From CAZNPW01 sp964575185 (lineage in GTDB: Bacteria > Pseudomonadota > Alphaproteobacteria > Rhodobacterales > Rhodobacteraceae), in the NCBI GenBank assembly GCA_964575185.1, contig CAZNPW010000008.1, positions 10,068-74,067 of the forward strand: a stretch of 64,000 bases of DNA, read 5' to 3'. This document shows, one piece after another, positions 33,344 to 42,535 of the stretch. Below the pieces are notes generated by a model. The model worked only from the letters and a program-made list of their open reading frames with translations, made no database searches and was not told the DNA's origin. Within the stretch, counting starts at the first letter, position 1. The number at the start of each line of letters is the position of its first letter. The position numbers and the translations under genes are program-made.

Positions 33344-34762
33344 TCAATGGCGGTCGGTCACCCGCACGGGTTTGCGCAGGGTGACGAGCTCTTCGGCCAT
33401 GGTCGGATGGACCGCGATGGTGCGGTCGAAATCCTCTTTCGTGGCGCCCATGCCGATGGCGATGGCGGCGAGCTGGATCATCTCGCCCGCGTCGGGGGCG
33501 ACGATGTGGCAGCCGAGCACGCGCCGCGTCGCCTGCGAGACGATCAGCTTCATCAGCACCCGGTCGGGCCGGCCGGCGAAGGCGGTCTTCATCGGCCGGA
33601 AGGTGGTGGCGTAGACGGCGACGGGTTCCAGCTCGCGCGCCGCCTCCTCGGTCAGGCCGACGCTGCCGAGTTCGGGCTGGGTGAAGACGGCGCCGGGGAT
33701 CAGGCTGTGGTCGACCGGGGTGGGCGTGCCGAGGAACACCGTGGCGACGAAGGCCATGGCGTCGCGGATCGCGACCGGCGTGAGCTGCGGCCGCGCCGTC
33801 ACGTCGCCGAGCGCGAAGATCGAGGGCACGGCGGTCTGGGAAAACGCGTCGACCTCGATGTGGCCGCGGCGGCCGAACTGCACGCCGAGGTCGTCGAGCC
33901 CGAAGCCGCGGGCGTTCGGCGCGCGGCCGGTGGCGAACAGGATCGCGTCCCAGGTGCCGGTGCGGCCGCTGGTGAGCTGCACCGCCGCGGCGCGGCCCTG
34001 CGGCAAGGCGGTCGCGGCGAGGTCGCCCGCGGGGCCCTCGAACACGGTCCCGGGCGCCGCGATGCGGGCGATGTCGGTGCCGACGTGCAGGTCGATGCCG
34101 CGGGCGCGGATCGCCTCGGCGATCAGGCCGCGCGCCTCGTCGTCGAAGCCGCGCAGGATCTGTGCGCCGCGGTAGACCTGCGTGACCTTCACGCCGAGGC
34201 CGTTCAGGATGCAGGCCATCTCGCAGGCGATGTAGCCGCCGCCGACGATCAGGATCGACGGCGGCAGCTCCTCCATGAGGAAGATGTCGTCGGACAAAAG
34301 GCCCGCCCCGGCCCCGGGCAGGTCGGGGCGCACCGGGTGGCCGCCCGTGGCGACGAGGATATGCGCCGCGGTGACGGTCGTGCCGTCGGACAGGCGCAGG
34401 GTATGGGGGTCGGCGACCACGGCCCGGCCGTCGTGGACCCGCACCCCGGCCGCCTCGAGGAGCCGCCGGTAGATGCCTTCGAGCCGGTCGAGTTCCTCGG
34501 TCATGCGGGCGCGGAAGGGCTGCCAGTCGAACGGGCCGCGGCCGACCTGCCAGCCGTAGGCGGGGGCCACCTCGAGCGTGTCGGCGAACTGGCTGGCGAA
34601 GACCATCATCTTCTTCGGCACGCAGCCGCGGATGACGCAGGTGCCGCCCATGCGGGACTGTTCGGCCAGCATCACCCGCACGCCGCCCTCGGCCGCCATG
34701 CGCGCCGCGCGCACCCCGCCCGAGCCGCCGCCGATCACGAACAGGTCGACGTCGAAGGCCAT
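33344..34762 (-). CDS. gor: Glutathione-disulfide reductase
   Basis: Reduces oxidised glutathione with NADPH; a 472-aa FAD flavoprotein. The FAD motif GGGSGG is near the N-terminus, the redox disulfide is in GGTCVIRGCVPKK (about 40-52), the NADPH-binding region is VGGGYIACEMACILNGLG, and the C-terminal active-site HPTMAEE is present. It begins one base after the rpiA stop, so the two are coupled. NADPH supply via pentose-phosphate metabolism gives a plausible functional link. Dihydrolipoamide dehydrogenase is excluded by the CVIRGC motif. Confidence 0.95.
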   Translation of the reverse strand: MAFDVDLFVIGGGSGGVRAARMAAEGGVRVMLAEQSRMGGTCVIRGCVPKKMMVFASQFADTLEVAPAYGWQVGRGPFDWQPFRARMTEELDRLEGIYRRLLEAAGVRVHDGRAVVADPHTLRLSDGTTVTAAHILVATGGHPVRPDLPGAGAGLLSDDIFLMEELPPSILIVGGGYIACEMACILNGLGVKVTQVYRGAQILRGFDDEARGLIAEAIRARGIDLHVGTDIARIAAPGTVFEGPAGDLAATALPQGRAAAVQLTSGRTGTWDAILFATGRAPNARGFGLDDLGVQFGRRGHIEVDAFSQTAVPSIFALGDVTARPQLTPVAIRDAMAFVATVFLGTPTPVDHSLIPGAVFTQPELGSVGLTEEAARELEPVAVYATTFRPMKTAFAGRPDRVLMKLIVSQATRRVLGCHIVAPDAGEMIQLAAIAIGMGATKEDFDRTIAVHPTMAEELVTLRKPVRVTDRH

Positions 34763-34763
34763 G

Positions 34764-35549
34764 TCACTCGCCGTCGGCGAAGATGTTGCGGCCGGGGTCG
34801 AGGTCGATGCGGCCGTCGTCGGTGGTGCCCGCGTTGATGTCGCGCACCGACACCCGGCCGTCGCCGTGGCCGATCACCACCACGTCGCAGATGTCGATGA
34901 AGAGGCCGTTCTCGACCACGCCCGGAATCTGGTTCAGCACCAGCGCGAGCTGGCGCGGGTTGGCGATGCGCTTCAGGTGCAGGTCGACGATGAAGTTGCC
35001 CCCGTCGGTCACCAGCGGCCGCCCGCCCGACATGCGCAGCGTCGTCTCGCGGCCGAGCACGTCGAGGCTGATGAGCGTCTCCTCCACCAGCGCCTTGGTC
35101 GTCTGCCAGCCGAAGCCCACCACCTCGACCGGCAGGGGGAAGGCGCCCAGCGCGGCGACCTCCTTGGCGGCGTCGGCGATGACGACCATCTGGTCGCTGG
35201 CCGTCGCCACGATCTTTTCCTGCAAGAGCGCCGCGCCCCCGCCCTTGATGAGGTTGAGCTGCGGGTCGAACTCGTCGGCCCCGTCGATCGTCAGGTCGAG
35301 CCACTTCACGTCGTCGAGGCTGGCCACCGGCACGCCCACCTCGGCCGCGAGGGCGGCGGTGCGGCGGCTGGTCGGCACGCCGGTCACGCGCAGGCCTTCG
35401 GCCCGGATGCGTTCGGCCAGGCAGCGGACCATCCAGGCGGCGGTCGACCCGGTGCCGAGGCCGAGCTTCATGCCGTCCTGCACGAAATCCACCGCGCGCC
35501 GGGCGGCGACGTATTTGGCGGTGTCGATCGGCGACAGGACGGCGGCCAT
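34764..35549 (-). CDS. rpiA: Ribose-5-phosphate isomerase A
   Basis: Interconverts ribose 5-phosphate and ribulose 5-phosphate in the pentose phosphate and Calvin-type routes. The 261-aa protein has GLGTGSTA for phosphate binding, DGADEFDPQLNLIKGGGAALLQEK with the catalytic acid/base residues, and KxxG-type residues after it. The start at 35549 follows AAAGGGG; an upstream extension of 11 codons is not conserved. It lies between the EF-hand gene and gor on the same strand. Confidence 0.97.
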   Translation of the reverse strand: MAAVLSPIDTAKYVAARRAVDFVQDGMKLGLGTGSTAAWMVRCLAERIRAEGLRVTGVPTSRRTAALAAEVGVPVASLDDVKWLDLTIDGADEFDPQLNLIKGGGAALLQEKIVATASDQMVVIADAAKEVAALGAFPLPVEVVGFGWQTTKALVEETLISLDVLGRETTLRMSGGRPLVTDGGNFIVDLHLKRIANPRQLALVLNQIPGVVENGLFIDICDVVVIGHGDGRVSVRDINAGTTDDGRIDLDPGRNIFADGE

Positions 35550-35609
35550 GGACGGAACCCCTTTGCGTCCCCTCAATCGCACCCGGCGCGGGGGGCGGCA
35601 AGAGGGGGG

Positions 35610-36170
35610 CTAGCTGCCCCGCATCAGCCGCGCGACCTCGGCCACCTCGGCCAGCGCGAGGCTGCCGTCGGCGTTCAGGTCGAGCGCCATCATCGCGCCG
35701 AGCCGTTCGCGTTCGGCCGCCGACAGCGCGGCCAGCGCGAGCACGTCGGCCCGCGCCCGCGCCTCCCCCCAGGTGACCGCGCCGTCGCGGTCGGCGTCGG
35801 CGGCGATGTGGTTCAGCATGATGCGCCCCCTGACCCCGGCCTCGGCCGCGCCGGCGACGACGGCGATTTCCGCCGCGGCGATGGTACCGTCGGCGTCGAG
35901 GTCGGCCTCGACCATCCGGCGCAGGACGTTGCCGCGTTCGGCCGCCTCCAGATGCGCGACGTAGGTGGCGATGCCGGCCTCGGTGATCGCGCCGTCCCGC
36001 CCGTAGCCCAGGATCACCGCGCCCGCATCGGCGATGAAATCCTCGGGCGCGCGGCGCAGCCGGTCGGCGAGCGTGTCGGGCAGGTTCGCGAGCCCCGCGG
36101 GCAGCGGCGGGGCCTCCTGCGCGGCGGCAGGCAGGGCGAGGGTCAGGAGCAGCAGGACAAGGTGCCGCAT
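35610..36170 (-). CDS. Secreted EF-hand calcium-binding protein
   Basis: A 186-aa exported protein with signal peptide MRHLVLLLLTLALPAAAQ. Three EF-hand-like loops are visible: DLDADGTIAAAE (about 90-101), DADRDGAVTWGE (about 127-138) and DLNADGSLALAE (about 165-176); a degenerate one, YGRDGAITEAG, precedes them. It probably binds calcium in the periplasm. It is the first gene of the rpiA-gor-hflKC-degP strand, 60 bp ahead of rpiA. Its specific role is unknown. Confidence 0.88.
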   Translation of the reverse strand: MRHLVLLLLTLALPAAAQEAPPLPAGLANLPDTLADRLRRAPEDFIADAGAVILGYGRDGAITEAGIATYVAHLEAAERGNVLRRMVEADLDADGTIAAAEIAVVAGAAEAGVRGRIMLNHIAADADRDGAVTWGEARARADVLALAALSAAERERLGAMMALDLNADGSLALAEVAEVARLMRGS

Positions 36171-36272
36171 GAAAAACCTCCGTCGGCGTTTCCGCCTGAT
36201 GCACCGGGGCCGGTTAATGCGCGGTTAAACGGGGCATGGCGCCCGGCGGAAAGCGGTGGCAGAGTGCCGCGC

Positions 36273-36953
36273 ATGTACGTCCTGCATTACGCCCCCGACA
36301 ACGCGTCGCTGATCGTCCGCCTGGTGCTGGAGGCCGCGATGCTGCCCTACCGCGCCGCGCCGGTCGACCGCCGCGCCCGCGCGCAGGACAGCGCGGACTT
36401 CCGCGCGCTGAACCCCGCGGGCCTGATTCCGGTGCTGGAAACGCCCGACGGCCCGATCTCGGAGACCGGCGCGATCCTGCTGTGGCTGGGCGACCGCCAC
36501 GGGTTGTGCCCGGCCCCCGACAGCCCGCAGCGCGCGCATCTGCTGCGCTGGCTGTTCTTCCTGTCGAACACCGCCCACGCCGACATGCGGCAGACCTTCT
36601 ACCCCGAGCAGTATGTGCCCGACGTCGCGGCCGAGGCGCACCACGGGCTGCTCGTCGGCCGCATCCGGCGGCACTTCTCGCTGCTGGAACACGCCGCGCA
36701 CGAGGCGCCCGACCTGTGGCAGCCGGGCGGGCTGCTGCTGCCCTATGTCGCCGCGCTGGCGCGGTGGGCGGTGCTCTATCCGCGCGGGCAGGCCCCCTGG
36801 TTCGCGCTGTCGCGCCTGCCGCTGCTGGCCGAGCGGCTGGCGGCGCTGGACGGCACGCAGGCCGCCCATGCCGTCGCGCGGGCCGAGGGGCTGGGGCCGC
36901 ACCCCTTCACCCAGCCCGCCTATCCCCACCCGACCGAAGGCAGCGCCCCGTGA
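36273..36953 (+). CDS. Glutathione S-transferase family protein (first of two)
   Basis: A 226-aa protein with a thioredoxin-fold N-terminal domain (MYVLHYAPDNASLIVRLVLE, LIPVLETPDG, and the SETGAILLWL segment that contacts glutathione) and an all-helical C-terminal domain. Its activity is uncertain because these proteobacterial GSTs are diverse. It is coupled by a GTGA overlap to a second GST gene that shares the ETGAILLWL motif, suggesting an old tandem duplication and possibly a heterodimer. It is divergent from the EF-hand gene. Confidence 0.88.
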   Translation: MYVLHYAPDNASLIVRLVLEAAMLPYRAAPVDRRARAQDSADFRALNPAGLIPVLETPDGPISETGAILLWLGDRHGLCPAPDSPQRAHLLRWLFFLSNTAHADMRQTFYPEQYVPDVAAEAHHGLLVGRIRRHFSLLEHAAHEAPDLWQPGGLLLPYVAALARWAVLYPRGQAPWFALSRLPLLAERLAALDGTQAAHAVARAEGLGPHPFTQPAYPHPTEGSAP

Positions 36954-37606
36954 GCTATCGCCTGCATGCGGTGCCCGACTGGGCCTCGCTCGCCGTCCAT
37001 CTGGCGCTGGCCGAGATGGGGCAGTCCTTCGAGATGGTGCTGCACGCGCGCGAGGACCTCGACACGCCCGCCTACCGGGCGATCCATCCCTTCGGCAAGA
37101 TCCCGGCGCTGGAGACGCCGCAGGGGCCGATGTTCGAGACGGGCGCGATCCTTCTGTGGCTGGCCGAGGTGCACGGGACGCTCGCGCCGCAGCCGGGCGA
37201 GGCGGACCGCGGGCGGTTCCTGTCGTGGTTCGCCTTCGTGAACAACACCGTGCATCCCGGGATGATGGCGCTCGTGCACCCGCACCGCCCGGCGGGCGAG
37301 GCGGGCGAGGCGCTGGTCGGGCCGGTCGCGCGCGACGGGCTGCGCGGGATGTATGCGGCGCTCGACGCGCTGGCGGCGACCGGCCCCTGGTGGCTGTCGC
37401 CCGGCCGGCCGTCGGTCCTGTCGCTGTATCTGGCGGTGCTGCTGCGCTGGACGTCGGTCTTCGCCGCCGATCCGGGCCTGAACATCCCCGTCGCGGACCA
37501 CCCGGCGCTGGCCCGGATGGTGGCCGGGCTGCAGGCGCGGCCGGCGGTGCAGGCGGCGCTGGCGGCCGAGGGCCTGGCCCCCGACGCGCTGACCGCGGCG
37601 GCCTGA
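36950..37606 (+). CDS. Glutathione S-transferase family protein (second of two)
   Basis: A 218-aa GST-fold protein starting with GTG at 36950 inside the stop of the first GST. The N-terminal domain has FGKIPALETPQG and FETGAILLWLAE; the helical domain follows. An N-terminal catalytic Ser/Tyr/Cys is not obvious (VSYRLHAVPDWAS). The strict coupling to its neighbour argues for equal production of both proteins. Substrate unknown. Confidence 0.87.
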   Translation: MSYRLHAVPDWASLAVHLALAEMGQSFEMVLHAREDLDTPAYRAIHPFGKIPALETPQGPMFETGAILLWLAEVHGTLAPQPGEADRGRFLSWFAFVNNTVHPGMMALVHPHRPAGEAGEALVGPVARDGLRGMYAALDALAATGPWWLSPGRPSVLSLYLAVLLRWTSVFAADPGLNIPVADHPALARMVAGLQARPAVQAALAAEGLAPDALTAAA

Positions 37607-37732
37607 CGCGTCGCGCGGCGGCCGGTCACGCGCCGGCCTGTCGCGCCGTCCTGCGGGGGTGCCGTTTCCGTGCCGTCGTGCGCGCCGCGGCGGCCCTACA
37701 TGGCCTTGCCCGACCGGGCGCGGAGGACTGCG

Positions 37733-39106
37733 ATGTTCCTGTCGGTCTTCGACATGTTCAAGGTGGGCATCGGCCCGTCGTCGAGCCACACGATGGGGCC
37801 GATGGTCGCCGCGGGGCGGTTCCTCGACGCGCTGCGCGCGCTGCCCTTTGCCGTGGCGGGGGTGCGGGGGTCGCTGCACGGCTCGCTGGCCTTCACCGGG
37901 GTGGGGCACGCGACCGACCGGGCGGTGATGCTGGGGCTGATGGGGTTCCTGCCCGACAGCTACGACCACGACCGGGCCGAGGCGGCGCTCGCGGGCTTGC
38001 GCGGCAGCCGGAAGATCGTGGTCGACGGCCTGCCGCCGTTGCGGTTCGACCCGGAGGCGGACCTCGCCTTCGACGTCGGCCCGGCGCTGCCGGGGCACGC
38101 CAACGGCATGGTGCTGCGGGCGGTCGACGCGCAGGGCGACGCGATCTTCGCCGAGACCTATTACTCCATCGGCGGCGGCTTCGTGCTGACGGCGGCCGAG
38201 ATGTCGGCCGGGGCGGCGAAGGCCGCGCGGGCCGACGTGCCCTGGCCGTTCGAGACGGCGGCCGAGATGCTGGCGATGGCGCGGGCGTCCGGCCTGTCGA
38301 TCGCCGCGATGAAGCGGGCGAACGAGCTGCGGTTCCGGTCGGGCGCGGAGCTCGACCGCGGCATGGCGCGGATCTGGGAGGTGATGGCCGCCTGCATGGA
38401 CCGCGGCATGGCGCGCGAGGGCGTCCTGCCCGGCGGGCTGAAGGTGCGCAGGCGGGCACCGGGGATAAGGGCCGCGCTGGAGGCCGAGCGGGGGCTGAAC
38501 CTGACCGCGCCGCACACGGTGAACGACTGGATCGCGCTCTACGCGATGGCGGTGAACGAGGAGAACGCGGCCGGCGGGCAGGTCGTGACCGCGCCGACCA
38601 ACGGCGCGGCCGGGGTGGTGCCGGCGGTGATCCGCTACTGGCTCGACCATGTGCCGGGGGCCGACCCGCGGCGGCTGGGGGATTTCCTGCTGACCGCCGC
38701 GGCGATCGGCGGCCTGTGCAAGCACAACGCGAGCATCAGCGGGGCCGAATGCGGCTGCCAGGCCGAGGTCGGGTCGGCCGCTGCGATGGCCGCAGCGGGG
38801 CTGGCCGCGGTGCTGGGCGGCACGCCCGCGCAGGTGGAGAACGCCGCCGAGATCGCGCTGGAACATCACCTCGGCATGACCTGCGACCCGGTGAAGGGGC
38901 TGGTGCAGGTCCCCTGCATCGAGCGCAACGGCCTCGGCGCGATCAAGGCGGTGTCGGCGGCGAGCCTCGCGCTGCGCGGCGACGGCGAGCACCTCGTCAG
39001 CCTCGATGCCTGCATCGAGACGATGCGCCAGACCGGCCGCGACATGCACGAGAAATACAAGGAAACCTCGCTCGGCGGGCTGGCGGTGAACGTGCCGAAC
39101 TGCTGA
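37733..39106 (+). CDS. sdaA: L-serine ammonia-lyase (serine deaminase, single-chain Fe-S type)
   Basis: Converts L-serine to pyruvate and ammonia using an oxygen-labile [4Fe-4S] cluster. The 457-aa protein contains both alpha and beta domains. SVFDMFKVGIGPSSSHTMGP at the N-terminus is diagnostic. Cluster cysteines are expected in CKHNASISGAECGCQAE and CDPVKGLVQVPC. The ATG at 37733 has GGAGG seven bases upstream. It may follow the GST pair on one transcript but has a 126-bp gap. The 203 bp after it contain no gene. Confidence 0.96.
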   Translation: MFLSVFDMFKVGIGPSSSHTMGPMVAAGRFLDALRALPFAVAGVRGSLHGSLAFTGVGHATDRAVMLGLMGFLPDSYDHDRAEAALAGLRGSRKIVVDGLPPLRFDPEADLAFDVGPALPGHANGMVLRAVDAQGDAIFAETYYSIGGGFVLTAAEMSAGAAKAARADVPWPFETAAEMLAMARASGLSIAAMKRANELRFRSGAELDRGMARIWEVMAACMDRGMAREGVLPGGLKVRRRAPGIRAALEAERGLNLTAPHTVNDWIALYAMAVNEENAAGGQVVTAPTNGAAGVVPAVIRYWLDHVPGADPRRLGDFLLTAAAIGGLCKHNASISGAECGCQAEVGSAAAMAAAGLAAVLGGTPAQVENAAEIALEHHLGMTCDPVKGLVQVPCIERNGLGAIKAVSAASLALRGDGEHLVSLDACIETMRQTGRDMHEKYKETSLGGLAVNVPNC

Positions 39107-39309
39107 GGCGGCCCGGGGCGCCCCGTGACCCCACCCCTCCCCCCGAGGTGCCTTGCGGCAATCCCGGTCCCGGGTGCGGCGCGGGGTGCCGATGGCGAAG
39201 GACAGCGACACCTCGACGCCGCGGGCGGACTGCCGATCGGATGCGCCCTGAGGGGATTCCGCGCAACTGCTGGCTACCGGGCAGTTTATCGTGTTTGTTC
39301 AGGGTCTGT

Positions 39310-41436
39310 TCACGCCTCTGCGGTGGCGGGTGCCCGCGCGATCCTGACCATCCGCGCCCCGGCGGGCAGGGTCACCGACAGGCCCTCCCCCGCGGCCTCG
39401 CGCCGCACGCGCAGGCCGCCGTCGGCCAAACGTTCCAGCTGCGCCGTGCCGGCCGCGAACAGCCGCGGCTGGCTGCGCCGCAGGTGCAGGAGGCACCGCG
39501 TCAGGCGCAGCTTGGCCGCATCGAACCCTGCCGCCGCCTGCATCGCGGGCAGGTCCACCGGGGCGCGGTTGTCGGGGTCGGTCAGGTGGAAGGCCCCGAC
39601 CTCGGTGCCCTGGTAGATGTCGGGGATGCCGGGCATGGTCAGCTTGAGGACGAGCTGCTCGAGCGACAGGCGCTCGCCGAGCGCGATCAGCCGCCGCGCG
39701 GGCGCGGGCAGGGCGCGGTTCCAGGCCGCGACGATGCCGAGCGCGAAGCGCTTGCCCGCGGCCTCGGCGGCGGCGTCGGGGCGGAGCCAGTGCGTCGCCT
39801 CCTTGGCCTCGCGCATGGCCTTCTCGACATGCGTGGCGATGCGGTCGGGCAGGTCGGCGCGGCCGGGCTGCCAGGCGGCGAGCACCGATTGCAGGATGTA
39901 CCAGGCCAGCGCCGGGGCCACGTCGGGCGGCACCGCGAGGTCGCGCCACAGCTCCAGGAAGGCGTCAGGGTCATGGCTGATCGCGACGAGGCGCATCCGG
40001 GCGTCTTCGGCGCGCTTGGTGTCGTGCGAGGAGGTCAGCGTCAGGCCGGTGCCGGACTGGCGGGATATCCAGCGGGTGAAGGCCTGCGGGGTCATCGTGG
40101 CGTCGCCCGGATCCGCCCCCACCTCGCAGGCGGCGAGATAGGCGGTGTGGCGGAAACCGGCGGTGTCCTCGTGCGCCTTGGCGAGCAGCGCGCCGGTGAC
40201 CTGCTGGAACCGCGCCTGCAGGCGGTGGGCGGCGGGGGTGGCGGGCCGCGCGATCGCCGCGGCGAGGCGGCGCGCCGCGGGGTCGTCGCCCGCGGCCCGG
40301 TCCAGCAGGGCCAGGTCGGCGGCGGGCCGGTGGTCGGGCGTCAGATAGGTGCGGTAGCGCGGGATGCCGGTCAGCAGACGCCTTACCCCCGTATCGTCGC
40401 CGCAGGCGGCGCGGGCGAGCGCGCGCAACTGGGCGAGTTCGGGCGCGAGCTCCTCGGCCAGCATCACGTCCTTGGCCTCGGCGACCACGGCGTGGAAGGG
40501 CCGGGTGTCGCCGGTCGCGGCGGCCCAGGCCCGGGTCAGGCGCGCGAGGCCCTGCGGGTCGGTCAGCACCTGCGCGAGGGCGCGCGCGGCCTCGTAGCCC
40601 GTGGTGCCCTGCACGGGCCAGCCGGGCAGCGCCTCGTTGCCGGTCAGGATCTTCTCGACCCAAACGGGCGTGCCGGGCAGGCGCGCGCGCAGCCTGCGCA
40701 GGTAGCCCGCAGGGTCGGCGAGGCCGTCGACGTGGTCGACCCGCAGGCCCTGGACCTGGCCCGCGGCGACCAGATCGAGGATCAGCGCGTGGGTGTCGGC
40801 GAAGACCGCAGGGTCCTCGACCCGCATCCCGACCAGCCCCGTGACGGTGAAGAAGCGCCGGTGCGACAGGCGGGGCGTGTCATGGGGGGCGAGCGTCCAG
40901 GCCTGCGCGGCGAGAAGCGCATCCATGTCGGTCAGCGCGGCGCTGCCGGGAGCGAGCGGCAGGGCGATGTCGCCCAGCCGCAGCCCCGCCCCGTCGCGCC
41001 TCAGGTGGCCGTCGGCGATGGCGCGCGCGAGCGGCCGGTCGAGCCAGGGCAGCACGACCGGCCCGGCCTCCCAGTCGATGTCGAAATGGCCGGCGAAGCG
41101 GCTGGCGCGGCCGTGGCGCAGCACGCAGGCGAGCCACGGCGTCTGCACCGAGAAGGCCATGTGGTTCGGCACGATGTCGAGGATGATGCCCAGCCCCGCC
41201 GCGCGCGCCGCCGCCGCGAAGGCGTCGAAGCCCGCGCGCCCGCCGAGGGCTGCGTCGATCCGCGTCACGTCGGTGATGTCATAGCCGTGGGTCGACCCCG
41301 CGACCGCCTGAAAGGGCGGCGAGAGGTAGAGGTGGCTGACCCCCAGCCCCGCGATCCAGGGCAGCATCCGGGTCGCGGCGGCGAAGGTCATGCCGTTGCG
41401 CAGCTGCAGGCGGTAGGTGGCGAGCGGCATGTCCAT
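39310..41436 (-). CDS. treY: Malto-oligosyltrehalose synthase
   Basis: Rearranges the reducing end of malto-oligosaccharides to a trehalosyl unit, the first step of the TreY-TreZ trehalose pathway. The 708-aa protein is a GH13 enzyme: YRLQLRNGMTF at the N-terminus, LYLSPPFQAVAGSTHGYD, DIVPNHMAF, the nucleophile region GLRVDHVDGLADP, the acid in VEKIL, and TSSHDTKRAEDARMR. Two possible starts (41436 and 41430) differ by two codons. The partner treZ, and glycogen genes often beside it, are absent from the window. Confidence 0.93.
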   Translation of the reverse strand: MDMPLATYRLQLRNGMTFAAATRMLPWIAGLGVSHLYLSPPFQAVAGSTHGYDITDVTRIDAALGGRAGFDAFAAAARAAGLGIILDIVPNHMAFSVQTPWLACVLRHGRASRFAGHFDIDWEAGPVVLPWLDRPLARAIADGHLRRDGAGLRLGDIALPLAPGSAALTDMDALLAAQAWTLAPHDTPRLSHRRFFTVTGLVGMRVEDPAVFADTHALILDLVAAGQVQGLRVDHVDGLADPAGYLRRLRARLPGTPVWVEKILTGNEALPGWPVQGTTGYEAARALAQVLTDPQGLARLTRAWAAATGDTRPFHAVVAEAKDVMLAEELAPELAQLRALARAACGDDTGVRRLLTGIPRYRTYLTPDHRPAADLALLDRAAGDDPAARRLAAAIARPATPAAHRLQARFQQVTGALLAKAHEDTAGFRHTAYLAACEVGADPGDATMTPQAFTRWISRQSGTGLTLTSSHDTKRAEDARMRLVAISHDPDAFLELWRDLAVPPDVAPALAWYILQSVLAAWQPGRADLPDRIATHVEKAMREAKEATHWLRPDAAAEAAGKRFALGIVAAWNRALPAPARRLIALGERLSLEQLVLKLTMPGIPDIYQGTEVGAFHLTDPDNRAPVDLPAMQAAAGFDAAKLRLTRCLLHLRRSQPRLFAAGTAQLERLADGGLRVRREAAGEGLSVTLPAGARMVRIARAPATAEA

Positions 41437-41593
41437 GGCGGGGCAAACCGCCCGGCGCGATGGCGGTTCCGCACCGACAGGATCGGGACGCCGGCCGCGG
41501 CGGTGCGGGCCGTCGCGGCGCGGTGACGCCGCGGGCGGCCGGGCGGGGAAAACCGGGTGGACCTTTCGCCGCCGGCCCCTTACCCCTGCCGCC

Positions 41594-42535
41594 ATGACCG
41601 CCGCCCTCTCCCCCGCCCCCGACCGCACGCTGACCGGGGTGGGGCTGATGCTGGCCTTCTGCGTGCTCGCGCCGCTTCTGGACGTGTCGGCCAAGCTCGC
41701 GGCCGAGGCGGGGGTGGCGGTGGCCGTCATCACCGCGGCGCGGTTCGTGGTGCAGGCGGCCTGCATGGTGCCGGCCGCGCTGGCGATGCGGCTGGACCTG
41801 CGGATCGGCGGGCGGATGGCCGGGATGATCCTGCTGCGGACGGTGTTCCTGATCCTGTCGACCTTCAGCTTCGTGTCGGGGATCGCGGTGATGCCGGTAG
41901 CCGACGCGCTGGCCATCGCCTTCCTCGCGCCGTTCATCGTGCTTCTGCTCGGCTGGCTGATCTTCGGCGACAGCGTCGGCCCGCGCCGGATCGGCGCCTG
42001 CGCAGCGGGGTTCGCGGGGGCGCTGCTGGTGATCCAGCCGTCGGTCGCGGCCTTCGGCTGGGTCGCGCTGTGGCCGCTGGCGACGGCGTTCTTCTTCAGC
42101 TTCTACATGCTCATCACGCGCGCCATGGCGGCGACCCTGCACCCGGTGACGATGCAGCTCCATACCTCGCTCGCCGGGGCGGCGATCTGCCTGCCGCTGC
42201 TCGGGGCCTTCGCGGGCAGCGGGATCGCGGGGCTCGATCCGGCGATGCCCGCGGGGATCGCCTGGCTGTGGCTACTGGGCGTCGGCGTCTGGGCGGCGGC
42301 GAGCCACATCTGCATGACCTACGCGCTGAAGTTCGCGCCCGCGCCGACCCTCGTGCCGCTGCAATACGCCGAGATCGTGGTGGCGGTGGCGCTGGGCTGG
42401 CTGGTCTTCTCGGACTGGCCGACGCCGCTGACCTGGGCGGGCATCGCGGTGATCGTCGGGTCGGGCCTCTACCTCGTGCACCGCGAGGCGCTGGCGGCGC
42501 GCACCCGCCGGATCAGCCCCGAAGGGCCGCGATAG
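41594..42535 (+). CDS. EamA/DMT-superfamily transporter
   Basis: A 313-aa inner-membrane protein with about ten hydrophobic helices arranged as two EamA repeats, the drug/metabolite transporter fold. Typical pieces are FVSGIAVMPVADALAIAFLAPF in the first repeat and LVPLQYAEIVVAVALGWLVF in the second. Exported or imported compound unknown. Its last 23 bp overlap the convergent thiamine diphosphokinase gene. Confidence 0.92.
   Translation: MTAALSPAPDRTLTGVGLMLAFCVLAPLLDVSAKLAAEAGVAVAVITAARFVVQAACMVPAALAMRLDLRIGGRMAGMILLRTVFLILSTFSFVSGIAVMPVADALAIAFLAPFIVLLLGWLIFGDSVGPRRIGACAAGFAGALLVIQPSVAAFGWVALWPLATAFFFSFYMLITRAMAATLHPVTMQLHTSLAGAAICLPLLGAFAGSGIAGLDPAMPAGIAWLWLLGVGVWAAASHICMTYALKFAPAPTLVPLQYAEIVVAVALGWLVFSDWPTPLTWAGIAVIVGSGLYLVHREALAARTRRISPEGPR

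Noticed and set aside
39107..39309. Possible small gene between sdaA and treY
   Set aside because: Only ORFs of about 20 codons or arginine-rich frames exist; none has a ribosome site or a recognisable motif.
36613..41526. Very long open frames, such as a 1,637-codon plus-strand frame here and a 903-codon minus-strand frame over 4804-7515
   Set aside because: They are antisense or out-of-frame shadows created by GC-rich codon bias. Their translations are Arg/Pro/Gly-rich, and each overlaps recognised genes with family motifs.
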